Positions 50,678-58,819 of a DNA stretch of 64,000 nucleotides are shown here, one piece after another; the stretch's first letter is position 1, and every line of letters starts with the position of its first letter. Both the position numbers and the translations under genes were made by a program. Origin of the DNA: NP936 sp002726085 (GTDB lineage: Bacteria > Acidobacteriota > Vicinamibacteria > Vicinamibacterales > UBA8438); contig DASCQF010000109.1 of NCBI GenBank assembly GCA_036012905.1, forward strand, positions 1-64,000. Direction: 5' to 3'. The notes under the pieces are model-generated. The model made no database searches. It saw only the letters and a list, made by a program, of their open reading frames with translations, and was not told the DNA's origin.

Positions 50678-52086
50678 TGGTCGCCTCCGGGACGCAGAAA
50701 TGACCGACCCGCCGGAGCCGGTGGCAGGATCTCGAGCACCACCCGGTTCTCCTCTGTGAAGTAGGTCTGGGCGACCCGACGCACATCCTCCTTGGTGACG
50801 TTCATGAAGGTGTCGAACTCGGCGTCGGCGGTCGTAATGTCGTCGTGGATCACCGCGGCGTGGGACAGATGCGACGCTTTGTCTTCGACCGTAGAACGCC
50901 CGAAGACATAGTCGCGCGCAAACTGATTCTTGGCCCGCAGAAGCTCCCGGTCGCTGATGAGCTCCGTCTTCAGCCGGTCCAGCTCCCCGACGAGCGCCGC
51001 CTCCGACTCGGCGGTTGTGCGCCCAGGCTGCACGATCGAGACCGCATAGAACAGATTCGGGTCCTCGATGATGTTCCCGGCGCCAAACGCCGACACGGCA
51101 AGCTGCTCGTCGTACACCAACCGCCGGAAGATCCTCGAGCTCTGTCCGTCGGACAACACCTTCGCCGCGATATGCAGCGGGTAGGCGTCGGGGTGGCCGT
51201 CGTAGGTGATGTGATGCGCCACGATCACCGCCGGCAACGGCCAATTCTCGTTCTCTGTAATCGTGACCCGCCGCTCGCCAGTCTGAGGCGGCTCGCGCGG
51301 GATGTCGCGCGGCACGGGACGCTTGGCCCGCGGCACGCGGTCGAAGTATTGCTTCACCAGCGCGAGCGCATCGGCCGGCTCGAAGTCGCCAACCAGCACG
51401 AGGGTCGCGTTGGCCGGCACGTAGTAGGTGTCGAAAAACCCCTGGACGTCTTCGACCGACGCCGCCTCGAGATCCTCCATGCTCCCGATCGGAGTGTGCT
51501 TGTAGGGGTGCACCGCGAAGGCCTGGTCATACATGATCTCGGTCAGCAACCCGAACGGCGTGTCCTCGTATCGCCACCGACGCTCTTCCTTGACCACCTG
51601 CCGTTCCGCCTCGAACGTCGTCCGGTCGATCCGCAGCGTCGCCATCCGGTCCGCCTCGAGCCACAACACGAGCGGCAAATACTGCGCTGGGACCGTCTCG
51701 AGAAACGTCGTCGTGTCTTCGCTCGTGTAGGCGTTGCCGTCGCCCCCAACCCTGGAAACCAACGTCAGATGCGAGTCGGGCAGCACGTTGAGCGACCCCT
51801 TGAACATCATGTGCTCGAAGAGATGCGCGAAGCCGGTTCGCCCCGGTCGCTCGTTCTTCGACCCGACCCGATAGACGAGCTGCAGATGGACAATCGGCGT
51901 GGAGTGGTCCTCGGACAGAATCACCGTCAGACCGTTGTCCAAGGTGTGAACCTGATAATCGAGTTTGGGCGGCCGCACGGCCGTCTGGACCGTCGTCGAC
52001 GCGACGGTTATCCCGACGACCGCCGCAACGGGAACCAGCCAACTCAGCCGGCTCCGAGGGGCCGCTCCCGACATCATGCGACGCAT
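50674..52086 (-). CDS. M16 zinc peptidase (catalytic subunit)
   Basis: A 470-residue exported or membrane-anchored pitrilysin-family peptidase. The inverted zinc motif is HLFEH (His88, Glu91, His92), with the downstream ligand Glu in EERRWRYED. The N-terminal hydrophobic segment (WLVPVAAVVGITVAS) serves as signal or anchor. It should degrade peptides in the periplasm, together with the inactive-type subunit whose gene overlaps its stop. Ribosome-binding sequence before ATG 52084-52086 is poor, so a start one to four codons later is possible. Heptamer repeats lie upstream at 52153-52182. Confidence 0.93.
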   Translation of the reverse strand: MRRMMSGAAPRSRLSWLVPVAAVVGITVASTTVQTAVRPPKLDYQVHTLDNGLTVILSEDHSTPIVHLQLVYRVGSKNERPGRTGFAHLFEHMMFKGSLNVLPDSHLTLVSRVGGDGNAYTSEDTTTFLETVPAQYLPLVLWLEADRMATLRIDRTTFEAERQVVKEERRWRYEDTPFGLLTEIMYDQAFAVHPYKHTPIGSMEDLEAASVEDVQGFFDTYYVPANATLVLVGDFEPADALALVKQYFDRVPRAKRPVPRDIPREPPQTGERRVTITENENWPLPAVIVAHHITYDGHPDAYPLHIAAKVLSDGQSSRIFRRLVYDEQLAVSAFGAGNIIEDPNLFYAVSIVQPGRTTAESEAALVGELDRLKTELISDRELLRAKNQFARDYVFGRSTVEDKASHLSHAAVIHDDITTADAEFDTFMNVTKEDVRRVAQTYFTEENRVVLEILPPAPAGRSFLRPGGDQ

Positions 52087-52152
52087 GGCCGAATTATGGC
52101 ACACCCCGGGCTGCGCGGAGCCGGCTGCTGACACCGTCGGCGAAGTCACAGG

Positions 52153-52182
52153 ATTCTTCTGACTTCTGTCTTCTGACTTCTT
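52153..52182. repeat. TTCTGAC heptamer tandem repeat
   Basis: TTCTTCTG is followed by heptamers ACTTCTG, TCTTCTG and ACTTCTT, four degenerate copies between the M16 gene and the outer-membrane protein gene. Confidence 0.7.
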
Positions 52183-52192
52183 CGAACTGCCC

Positions 52193-53008
52193 TCACGGGC
52201 TGAGGAACCGGAAACCCAGCATCGTGAACATGGTCGGCTCCAGGTCGAACGGATTGGCATCGATTCGCCGTTCCCGGGCAAGAAATACTTCGCCAACCCC
52301 CGCCCCGCCTGGAAAACGAGCTCCGATCTCGAATCGCCCACCCAGCTGCTGGTCCCGTCCGCGCTCGCTGTTGTCGATAGATACGAGGGTCAGCTCGCCG
52401 CCCAGCATCAACGACACCCGTGTGTGCAGGGCGCGGAGCGCCTGGACGCTCCCACCGAGTTCAGCGGTGTAGTCCACAAACGAACGCTGAATCGTCTTGA
52501 GCGCGCGAACCCCGACGTCCAGATCCCAGGATCGAAGCTGCACCGGCGTGACGTACTGGACGCCGAGCATGTTCCAGGCGACCGCAAACTCCTTGCTGCG
52601 GTCGCTCAGGTGGCGAGAGACGTGGTGAAACGTGGCCCCGAGCTCGGAGTCCCCCACTCCGGTCCGCCACCACGTCGAGAGGTCGACCAGGTAGTTGCCC
52701 TGGTTCGGATCGATCGCCCGCAACTGCTCGCCGACGATGCTCTCGAAATTCACGAGCACATTGCCTCTGACATACTGGAGGTCGAACACATCCATGTCGC
52801 CGCCAAAATCGGTATCCCAAACAAAGTTGTCGTCGTTCGAGACCAGCCGCAAGGCGTTGAGATGAAACCGGTAGCTGGTCAAGAACCCCAGGGTGGCCGA
52901 AGTTTGGCGGGCGGTCGAGACGGCGCTGCTGGTCTGGGCGTAAGCCGACAACGGCGGGGCGACGACACAGAGCGAAATGAGACCGACGAGCGTAACGAAA
53001 CGAGGCAT
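52193..53008 (-). CDS. Putative outer-membrane beta-barrel protein
   Basis: A 271-residue exported protein (signal peptide ending PPLSAYAQ). Alternating hydrophobic strands (FVWDTDFGGDMDVFDLQYV, STWWRTGVGDSELGATFHHV, VSLMLGGELTLVS) and a final strand TMFTMLGFRFLSP suggest a small barrel, perhaps related to DUF1207-like proteins, though I cannot confirm the family. It lies between lpxD and the M16 pair on the same strand, in an envelope-related cluster. Function unknown. Confidence 0.7.
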   Translation of the reverse strand: MPRFVTLVGLISLCVVAPPLSAYAQTSSAVSTARQTSATLGFLTSYRFHLNALRLVSNDDNFVWDTDFGGDMDVFDLQYVRGNVLVNFESIVGEQLRAIDPNQGNYLVDLSTWWRTGVGDSELGATFHHVSRHLSDRSKEFAVAWNMLGVQYVTPVQLRSWDLDVGVRALKTIQRSFVDYTAELGGSVQALRALHTRVSLMLGGELTLVSIDNSERGRDQQLGGRFEIGARFPGGAGVGEVFLARERRIDANPFDLEPTMFTMLGFRFLSP

Positions 53009-53107
53009 AGGTGTGGCTGGTATGTGGATACGGACCTAACCTGGGAGCGGGGCGACAGGCTCTAGGCTACGGAGTTTAGGACGGACCAGGCAAAAACCGC
53101 AAAGCCC

Positions 53108-54199
53108 TCAGGCTTCTCCTGGCTCCTGACTCCTGACTCCTGTCTCCTCGGCGCGTTCTTCGGTCTTCCCCTCGAGCTCGGCGAGTCGACGCTCGAGGTC
53201 GGCGACCCGCTTGCGCAGCGCCGGGAGCAGCTTGAACGACGCGGCAGCTCTGCGCCAGGCCAAGTTGTCGATGGCGGGCAGCCCCGAGACGAACGACCCG
53301 GCCGGCACGGTGTTGGTTATCCCGGTCTGGCCGGTCGCCCGCGTGCCCTTGCCGACAGTCACGTGCCCATTCACACCGACCTGTCCGGCCAGTACCACGT
53401 CGTCCTCGATGGTCGTGCTGCCGGCAATGCCGACCTGCGCCGCGAGCAGGGCGTTTCGACCGACCTGGACCCCGTGTCCAATCTGCACGAGGTTGTCGAT
53501 CTTCGCACCAGCCTGGATCCGTGTCTCGCCGAGCGCTGGTCGATCGATCGCCACGTGCGCCCCGATTTCGACGTCGTCCTCGATGACCACGTTGCCGATC
53601 TGTGGAATCTTCTGGTGCGTGCCATCGGCCCGCTGAGCGAACCCGTACCCATCGCTGCCAATCACGGCGGCGTTCTGCAACACGACGCGGTCGCCGACGA
53701 CCACCCGCTCGCGCACGGTCGCATGAGAGTGGATGACACAGTCGGCGCCGATCGTCGCGCCGCACGCGATATCGGCCCCGGGGTGAATGACCGTCCGTGG
53801 ACCTACCGAGACGCCGGCGGCAATCGAGACAAATGGCCCGATCGACACGCCATCGCCCAGCCGCACGTCTTCGGCGATGCTGGACGCCGAGTCGACGCCG
53901 GGGACCGGAGCGACCGCGTCGGTGAACAACGTGACGGCGTTGGCGAACGCCAGATACGGCGCCTCGGTGCGCAGCATCGCGCACGTCGCCGCCTCGGCGT
54001 CGTCGGCTAGAATCACCGCCGACGCCCTGGTCGAACGCAACGCCGTCGCGAATCGGGGATTGGCGAAAAAGGTAAGGTCGCCGGCCTGCGCGGTGTCGAT
54101 ACCGGCCACGCGATGGATCTCGACTCCACCATCGCCCTCGAGCCGGCACTCGAGGCGCGCCGCCACTTCACGGAGCTTCAAACCGGCGCAGTATATCAC
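53108..54199 (-). CDS. lpxD: UDP-3-O-acylglucosamine N-acyltransferase
   Basis: A cytoplasmic trimeric acyltransferase that adds the second acyl chain in lipid A synthesis. The N-terminal domain (DLTFFANPRFATAL, DDAEAATCAML) precedes a left-handed parallel beta-helix of hexapeptide repeats (VSIGPFVSIAAGVSVGPRT, HPGADIACGATIGADCVIHS) with the expected catalytic His in this region. Then come NLVQIGHGVQVGRN and a C-terminal coiled-coil. The last 13 residues (EETGVRSQEPGEA) are encoded by GTCAGGA heptamer repeats, an unusual repeat-derived tail. At 363 residues it is slightly longer than typical. It starts the cluster that ends with lpxB. Confidence 0.96.
   Translation of the reverse strand: MIYCAGLKLREVAARLECRLEGDGGVEIHRVAGIDTAQAGDLTFFANPRFATALRSTRASAVILADDAEAATCAMLRTEAPYLAFANAVTLFTDAVAPVPGVDSASSIAEDVRLGDGVSIGPFVSIAAGVSVGPRTVIHPGADIACGATIGADCVIHSHATVRERVVVGDRVVLQNAAVIGSDGYGFAQRADGTHQKIPQIGNVVIEDDVEIGAHVAIDRPALGETRIQAGAKIDNLVQIGHGVQVGRNALLAAQVGIAGSTTIEDDVVLAGQVGVNGHVTVGKGTRATGQTGITNTVPAGSFVSGLPAIDNLAWRRAAASFKLLPALRKRVADLERRLAELEGKTEERAEETGVRSQEPGEA
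53109..53147. repeat. TCCTGAC heptamer repeat inside the lpxD 3' end
   Basis: CTTCTCC, TGGCTCC, TGACTCC, TGACTCC and TGTCTCC form about five heptamers on the plus strand; read on the minus strand they encode the last residues and stop of lpxD. Confidence 0.75.
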
Positions 54200-54245
54200 G
54201 CAGCGACTCTACAGCCCGCCCTGCTGGCCCGTGTGGCCCTGCCGG

Positions 54246-54938
54246 TCATGTCGGGTCCGTCGCCGTGCGCTCAACGAACGTAGCCAGTTGATCGAGGCCC
54301 AATTCGCCCGCCAACGCCCGAAGCCGGGGGCGGCGATCGGCAGGTGGCAGGCCCAGCGCCCCGCGCACCGCCGCGAGTGGCTCACTCGACCGCGTGGACC
54401 ACTCGACCCCAGAGACCCCTTGGCGCGCTCCCCGAAAGGCCATCCAGTGTCCGGCCATTTTGGCGACGAAATACCAGGAGATGAGGTTGGGTCCGGGCAC
54501 GAAGAAGAAGAGCGGCCCGAACACCAGGACCCCGACACCATCGACCACCATCCAGAAGCGATGATGGTCGATATCTCGTTGCAGGGTGGCGCGAGCAATC
54601 GAGAGCGCCCGACCGGAGTCGAGGTCGTCGGGGTAGACGAGGACCCCGGCATCCTGATGGCGCAGTCGCCAGAGCAGACGCTGCTCGGCGACCCATTCCG
54701 CCATCCCTCGCACGAGCCCCGCGCGCAATCGCGCCATCCAACCATCCGGCCGATCGCCGGCGCTGCCGCGCCGGGTTGCGCGGCGGTCACGCCGCTCTTC
54801 CTGCTCGGCCGCCATCACCTCCCGAAAACGACGGAGCATCCGTCCCGCCGCGCCGGTGCGCTTCGGCTGGTCCGGCTCACTCGGCTCGCAATAGAGCTCG
54901 TAACGGGTCTCCCCCACCGGGACCAGAAACACCTCCAT
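54246..54938 (-). CDS. Membrane protein, K+/H+ exchange-related-like
   Basis: A 230-residue protein: a hydrophilic, arginine-rich first half and one hydrophobic hairpin (FWMVVDGVGVLVFGPLFFFVP...LISWYFVAKMAGHWMAF). The order of these blocks resembles bacterial proteins annotated as mitochondrial K+-H+ exchange-related. I regard the name as a resemblance, not a function. The C-terminal half (LAAVRGALGLPPADRRPRLRAL) is soluble. It lies 46 bp upstream of lpxD on the same strand and may be the first gene of that cluster. Confidence 0.6.
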   Translation of the reverse strand: MEVFLVPVGETRYELYCEPSEPDQPKRTGAAGRMLRRFREVMAAEQEERRDRRATRRGSAGDRPDGWMARLRAGLVRGMAEWVAEQRLLWRLRHQDAGVLVYPDDLDSGRALSIARATLQRDIDHHRFWMVVDGVGVLVFGPLFFFVPGPNLISWYFVAKMAGHWMAFRGARQGVSGVEWSTRSSEPLAAVRGALGLPPADRRPRLRALAGELGLDQLATFVERTATDPT

Positions 54939-55029
54939 CAGTCAGCGGCTCCCCTGCTGGTGTACGACACCGATCGCGTCGGGTCGGCTGGTCACGCCCG
55001 CCCACTCTCCTGTACCATCGAGGCCGTCC

Positions 55030-55644
55030 ATGACCATGTGGCGCGCCACCCGATTCGTCGTCTCCTTCGGTCTGCTCGCACCGTCCGCGGCTGCAGCTCA
55101 GTCCTCGGCGCCCGTCGAGCTGGTGGTTCGCGTGTTTGACGCGCTCGAGGAAGTCACGGCGGACTGCCAGATCGCGCTGTACGCCGCAGACACGCGCGAG
55201 GCGCCGCTCGTGCCCGATCTGCGTCCCGGCACGGGTCATTACATCAGTGTCGAGCCCGGCCTGTACGATCTTCAGATCACGCGACACGACCCGGCCGACA
55301 CAGCGGCGATCGCGTGGGCCGATCACCTGTCAGTGCTCAGATACCCCGACGACGGAGGGACACACGTCGAGGTCATCAATCTCCAGCCGGCGTTCGGCGC
55401 GTTGGTTGTGCGGCCACCGGCCGTCTGGCTCGACACTGACCGGGAGTGGAGTGTCAGCGCGTTTCTGCATGGCGGCGTAGGACGCGCTGGCTTCGAATCG
55501 GCCGGCGGCACCCACCACCAGCTGTTCATCCTCCCGGCCGGCCACTACGACCTGGTCGCCAGTCTCGGCTCGACCGAACTCACGGCGACCGACGTCGAAG
55601 TGCCGGCGCAACGCACGCGACTGAAGTTGTTGGAACTGCAGTAG
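55030..55644 (+). CDS. Secreted hypothetical protein
   Basis: A 204-residue exported protein (signal peptide VSFGLLAPSAAAAQ). It consists of two beta-sandwich-like halves with repeated Ala/Val-rich strands (VELVVRVFDALEEVTADCQ, YDLQITRHDPADTA, then HHQLFILPAGHYDLVASL). The paired YDLxxxR/YDLVA strands suggest a carboxypeptidase-regulatory or similar sandwich fold, but no named family is recognised. It is divergent from the envelope cluster and convergent with the haem propeller gene. Confidence 0.7.
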   Translation: MTMWRATRFVVSFGLLAPSAAAAQSSAPVELVVRVFDALEEVTADCQIALYAADTREAPLVPDLRPGTGHYISVEPGLYDLQITRHDPADTAAIAWADHLSVLRYPDDGGTHVEVINLQPAFGALVVRPPAVWLDTDREWSVSAFLHGGVGRAGFESAGGTHHQLFILPAGHYDLVASLGSTELTATDVEVPAQRTRLKLLELQ

Positions 55645-55716
55645 GGGTCGGGCGCCGGGGACTCGCGGTTCCCGGCGCCCGCAATGCAGCAGCCCTTTCA
55701 CTCGGGCTGATTCTGG

Positions 55717-57918
55717 CTATCTGGCCAGTGGATCAGGCCGGAGCTGGAAGTGGACGATCTTGCTCTTGGTGCCCTTCCCACCCTCGGTATGCCAGATATA
55801 GTTCGAACCATAGTTGGCCCAGAGCCCTCGGCCCTTCCAGCCGGTGTTCGGATCGTCGATCCGCCCGTCGAGACCGCGCGAGTAAAAGGCCATCGGGTAC
55901 GGCACACGAAGGATGACCCACTCGCCGCTCTCCGGGTCCAGCGCGAGCAGCGAGTCCGAGGTCGACCCGTTGGCAATCGGCACATTCTCGCCCATCCCCA
56001 GCGTGTTGAACTGGTCGACCCAGCTGTAGTAGTGGAAGTCGGCGCCAACGTTGCCCTCGACGCCACGCATCTTCGGCCCCGGCATCGGATACAACGTCCA
56101 TCCCTCGGGACAATGCTGGCCGGTCGCGGTCCGTCCATTGGTGACGGCGCACTTGGTACGGTCGAAGCTGGCCATGTGGCTGCTTCCCGAGAGCGCCGCC
56201 CAGATGACGCCGTTGCGGTCGACATCGATGCCGCGCGGCGCGAACCCGGTATCCATCGGGTCAATAGCCGAGTTCTCGATCGACGGCGGCTCATACATCT
56301 CGGCAATGCACGTCTCTGGCGGGTTGTCCCCTCGGTCGAGTCGGACGATGGCCCCCGGAAACGGCCCCGTCCGGCTGATCCACACCGAGTCGTCTGTCGG
56401 ACTGGCTATGATGCCGTAGCCGAATCCGGCCACGCGGGTGTCGAGCGCCGAGTCCGGGCTCTCGGCTCGCGGCTCGTTCCACGGCCTGGTGATTTCACCG
56501 TCGCCGTTGGTGTCGAGCACTGTCGGGCACCAGCCCTGTGAGAACTGCCCGTCGCCGGTCTCGTCAAAGACCCGCGTATTGATCCACCCGATGACGTTGC
56601 CGTCACCGCTGAACCAAAGCGTGTCGTCCGCATCTTCACCGAACTGCAGGTGGTGTGTGCCAAAGCAGGTGTCGACCAAAACGAACCGCTCACGGGCCGG
56701 GTCGTAATAGGACGCATGGCGACCGGTCCGACCATTCGAGTAGTACTGCGCGTAGATGTTGTCGGATCCGTCGCGGCACCAGTCTGGATTCTGGAACTGC
56801 CGAACCGTCGAGGTCATCCAGACACGGCCCTTTTGGTCCAACATCGGATTGTGTGGGTCGGACCGCTCATTCGCACCGACGCCCCACAGCTCCTCCTCAC
56901 CCCAGTAATAGGACGCAACCTGGACGTCTGGGAACCGGGTCGGCATCGTTTCAGGGTCTGGCCGCACCGGAATCGTCAGCTCTGTCGCCGAATTGGCGAC
57001 CGGGTCCACCATCGTGATGCTGCCGTGCCCGGCCGACACGCCGTAGACCGGTCCGCCGGCGTTCATCCGCGGGTTTCGTTTGTCGGTAGCAATCTCGTCG
57101 TGGATGAACGAGTGGTCCGTCCCCCAGTCCCACAGCGTGACCACGACGTTCTGCTCGACGCCATCGGGACGCGGCGGCGCCTCGGGCACGGCGCCGGATG
57201 CGATGCGGTCGGTCCAGTCGGCGAACATCTCGAGCGCCGGCTCGCGGCCAAACCGGTTCATCGTGTTGCTCATCTGGTTGCCACGCTGCCCGGTCTTCAC
57301 CCGGTGGTCCCAGGCGGCAACCGTCGAGTCGAACTCGTCACGGTGCTGCACGACACGGGTGGCATCGTTTCCGAGCTGGTGACAGAGCTGGCACCCCTGC
57401 TTCATGTTGTCCACCCAGTGGCCCTGGGTGCGCATGCTTGGGTTGATGCCGTTCCCGCCGTTCCCGGTGCCGGGGAACTCGCTGGCCGCCGGCGGTTCGA
57501 TTAGCGAATACCAGTAGTTGCCGGGGTAATACTGGGCGGCGTCGCGCGGCGTCGGCGCGATCACCGCTTCGAGCGCCACGTCCTCCTGTCCCGTCGACAA
57601 CCTGACCTTGTCGGAGTCGACCAGGCCGTAGCCTCGGACCCAGACGTCATAGGTCGCATCGGGCATCTGCGGCAGGACGAACCGGCCACGATCGTCGGTC
57701 ACAACGACCTTCGCGAACTTCGTATCGAGCTCTTCCGTCTCTGCGATGACCCAGACGCCGGCCTCGGGTCCGTTGTCGCTGGTCACGGACCCGGTAATGA
57801 CCCCGTCGGCCATCGACGCGCCCTGACGAGCTGACGTGGTCGCGGTCCATACGGCAACGCCGAGCGCCAACAACAGCATCGGCACGAGCGTGTAACGCTG
57901 GCTGATTGCGGTGCGCAT
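55717..57918 (-). CDS. Secreted c-type haem beta-propeller with carboxypeptidase-regulatory domain
   Basis: A 733-residue exported protein. Residues about 1-31 are a signal sequence; about 38-120 form a carboxypeptidase-regulatory sandwich (ITGSVTSDNGPEAGVWVIAET). A single haem-binding CxxCH is at residues 176-180 (GCQLCHQLG). The rest is a beta-propeller with virginiamycin-B-lyase-like blades (GIDVDRNGVIWAALSGSSHMASFDR, NPMLDQKGRVWMTST, LALDPESGEWVIL). The combination suggests a periplasmic redox or sensing protein; enzyme activity is not evident. It is divergent from the alternative complex III operon, about 240 bp apart, which hints at shared respiratory function. Confidence 0.8.
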   Translation of the reverse strand: MRTAISQRYTLVPMLLLALGVAVWTATTSARQGASMADGVITGSVTSDNGPEAGVWVIAETEELDTKFAKVVVTDDRGRFVLPQMPDATYDVWVRGYGLVDSDKVRLSTGQEDVALEAVIAPTPRDAAQYYPGNYWYSLIEPPAASEFPGTGNGGNGINPSMRTQGHWVDNMKQGCQLCHQLGNDATRVVQHRDEFDSTVAAWDHRVKTGQRGNQMSNTMNRFGREPALEMFADWTDRIASGAVPEAPPRPDGVEQNVVVTLWDWGTDHSFIHDEIATDKRNPRMNAGGPVYGVSAGHGSITMVDPVANSATELTIPVRPDPETMPTRFPDVQVASYYWGEEELWGVGANERSDPHNPMLDQKGRVWMTSTVRQFQNPDWCRDGSDNIYAQYYSNGRTGRHASYYDPARERFVLVDTCFGTHHLQFGEDADDTLWFSGDGNVIGWINTRVFDETGDGQFSQGWCPTVLDTNGDGEITRPWNEPRAESPDSALDTRVAGFGYGIIASPTDDSVWISRTGPFPGAIVRLDRGDNPPETCIAEMYEPPSIENSAIDPMDTGFAPRGIDVDRNGVIWAALSGSSHMASFDRTKCAVTNGRTATGQHCPEGWTLYPMPGPKMRGVEGNVGADFHYYSWVDQFNTLGMGENVPIANGSTSDSLLALDPESGEWVILRVPYPMAFYSRGLDGRIDDPNTGWKGRGLWANYGSNYIWHTEGGKGTKSKIVHFQLRPDPLAR

Positions 57919-58161
57919 TTCCTCTGTCCTCCCCTCCGCACGACGACCGTCCTGTGCGGCTTTCTTGAGCTATGGATGCGGTATCCGCGCACACTGTACC
58001 TGAGGTGCCCGGAAGGGGTCAACGGCTGAAGTGGTTCTCGGATATGACGGGCATCACTTGGCGAGCGGGGCCCACTTCGATAAGATCTGGGGCCTGTCTG
58101 CACGGCGGTGCCCGCCTCCTCCACGGCACAGCGCTATAAAGATGATTCGGACCTGGAAGAG

Positions 58162-58740
58162 ATGAGCGTGGACCCGATGAGCGCCCGACCGGCCCGTATT
58201 GCCCTGCTCTGCGCCATCGCGATGCTGCTTGGCTCTGGGGCGTTCTCGATCTTCAGCGCCCAGGAGCCTGAACCGGGCGAAACGGCTGCCGCGGCAATGG
58301 AAGATGCTCCGACCGGCGTGGCGGACCCCACGGCACAGCCGATCGCCTTCAGTCACGCGCACCACGTGACCGAGATCGGCATCGACTGCCAATTCTGTCA
58401 CGCGTACGCGAGACGCGGACCAATCGCCGGCATCCCGTCAGTCCGGCGCTGCGCTGGTTGTCACGAGACCGTGTTGAGCGAGGAACCGGAGATTCTGAAG
58501 GTGCTCGAGTACTTTGAGAACGAGGAGCCGATTCCGTGGGTACGGGTGCACGACCTCCCGGACCACGTGCGGTTCACGCACAAGTCGCACGTCCGCGCCG
58601 GGGTAGAGTGCGCGGACTGTCACGGCAGAGTCGAGGAAATGGAGGCGGCCGTGCAGGTCGAGTCGCTCAGCATGGGCTGGTGCCTGAGCTGTCACAAGGA
58701 GCGTGACGTGACGCGGGACTGTTTGGCATGCCATCACTAG
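58162..58740 (+). CDS. actA: Alternative complex III subunit A, pentahaem cytochrome c
   Basis: The periplasmic electron-exit subunit of alternative complex III, a bc1-independent quinol oxidase. Five CxxCH haem motifs are visible (CQFCH, CAGCH, CADCH, CLSCH, CLACH) after a single N-terminal hydrophobic helix (ALLCAIAMLLGSGAFSIF). The spacing and the ending CLACHH fit the ActA family. ATG 58162 is preceded by GGAAGAG; ATG 58177 and GTG 58108 are alternatives. It is the first gene of the act operon. Confidence 0.93.
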   Translation: MSVDPMSARPARIALLCAIAMLLGSGAFSIFSAQEPEPGETAAAAMEDAPTGVADPTAQPIAFSHAHHVTEIGIDCQFCHAYARRGPIAGIPSVRRCAGCHETVLSEEPEILKVLEYFENEEPIPWVRVHDLPDHVRFTHKSHVRAGVECADCHGRVEEMEAAVQVESLSMGWCLSCHKERDVTRDCLACHH

Positions 58741-58819
58741 AGGCACGCCTTATCACGTGCGTGCGGCATCGCGGGTCTGAGAAACCGTCGCTGCGTCAGG
58801 TACAGGAGATGAAGAGTCG

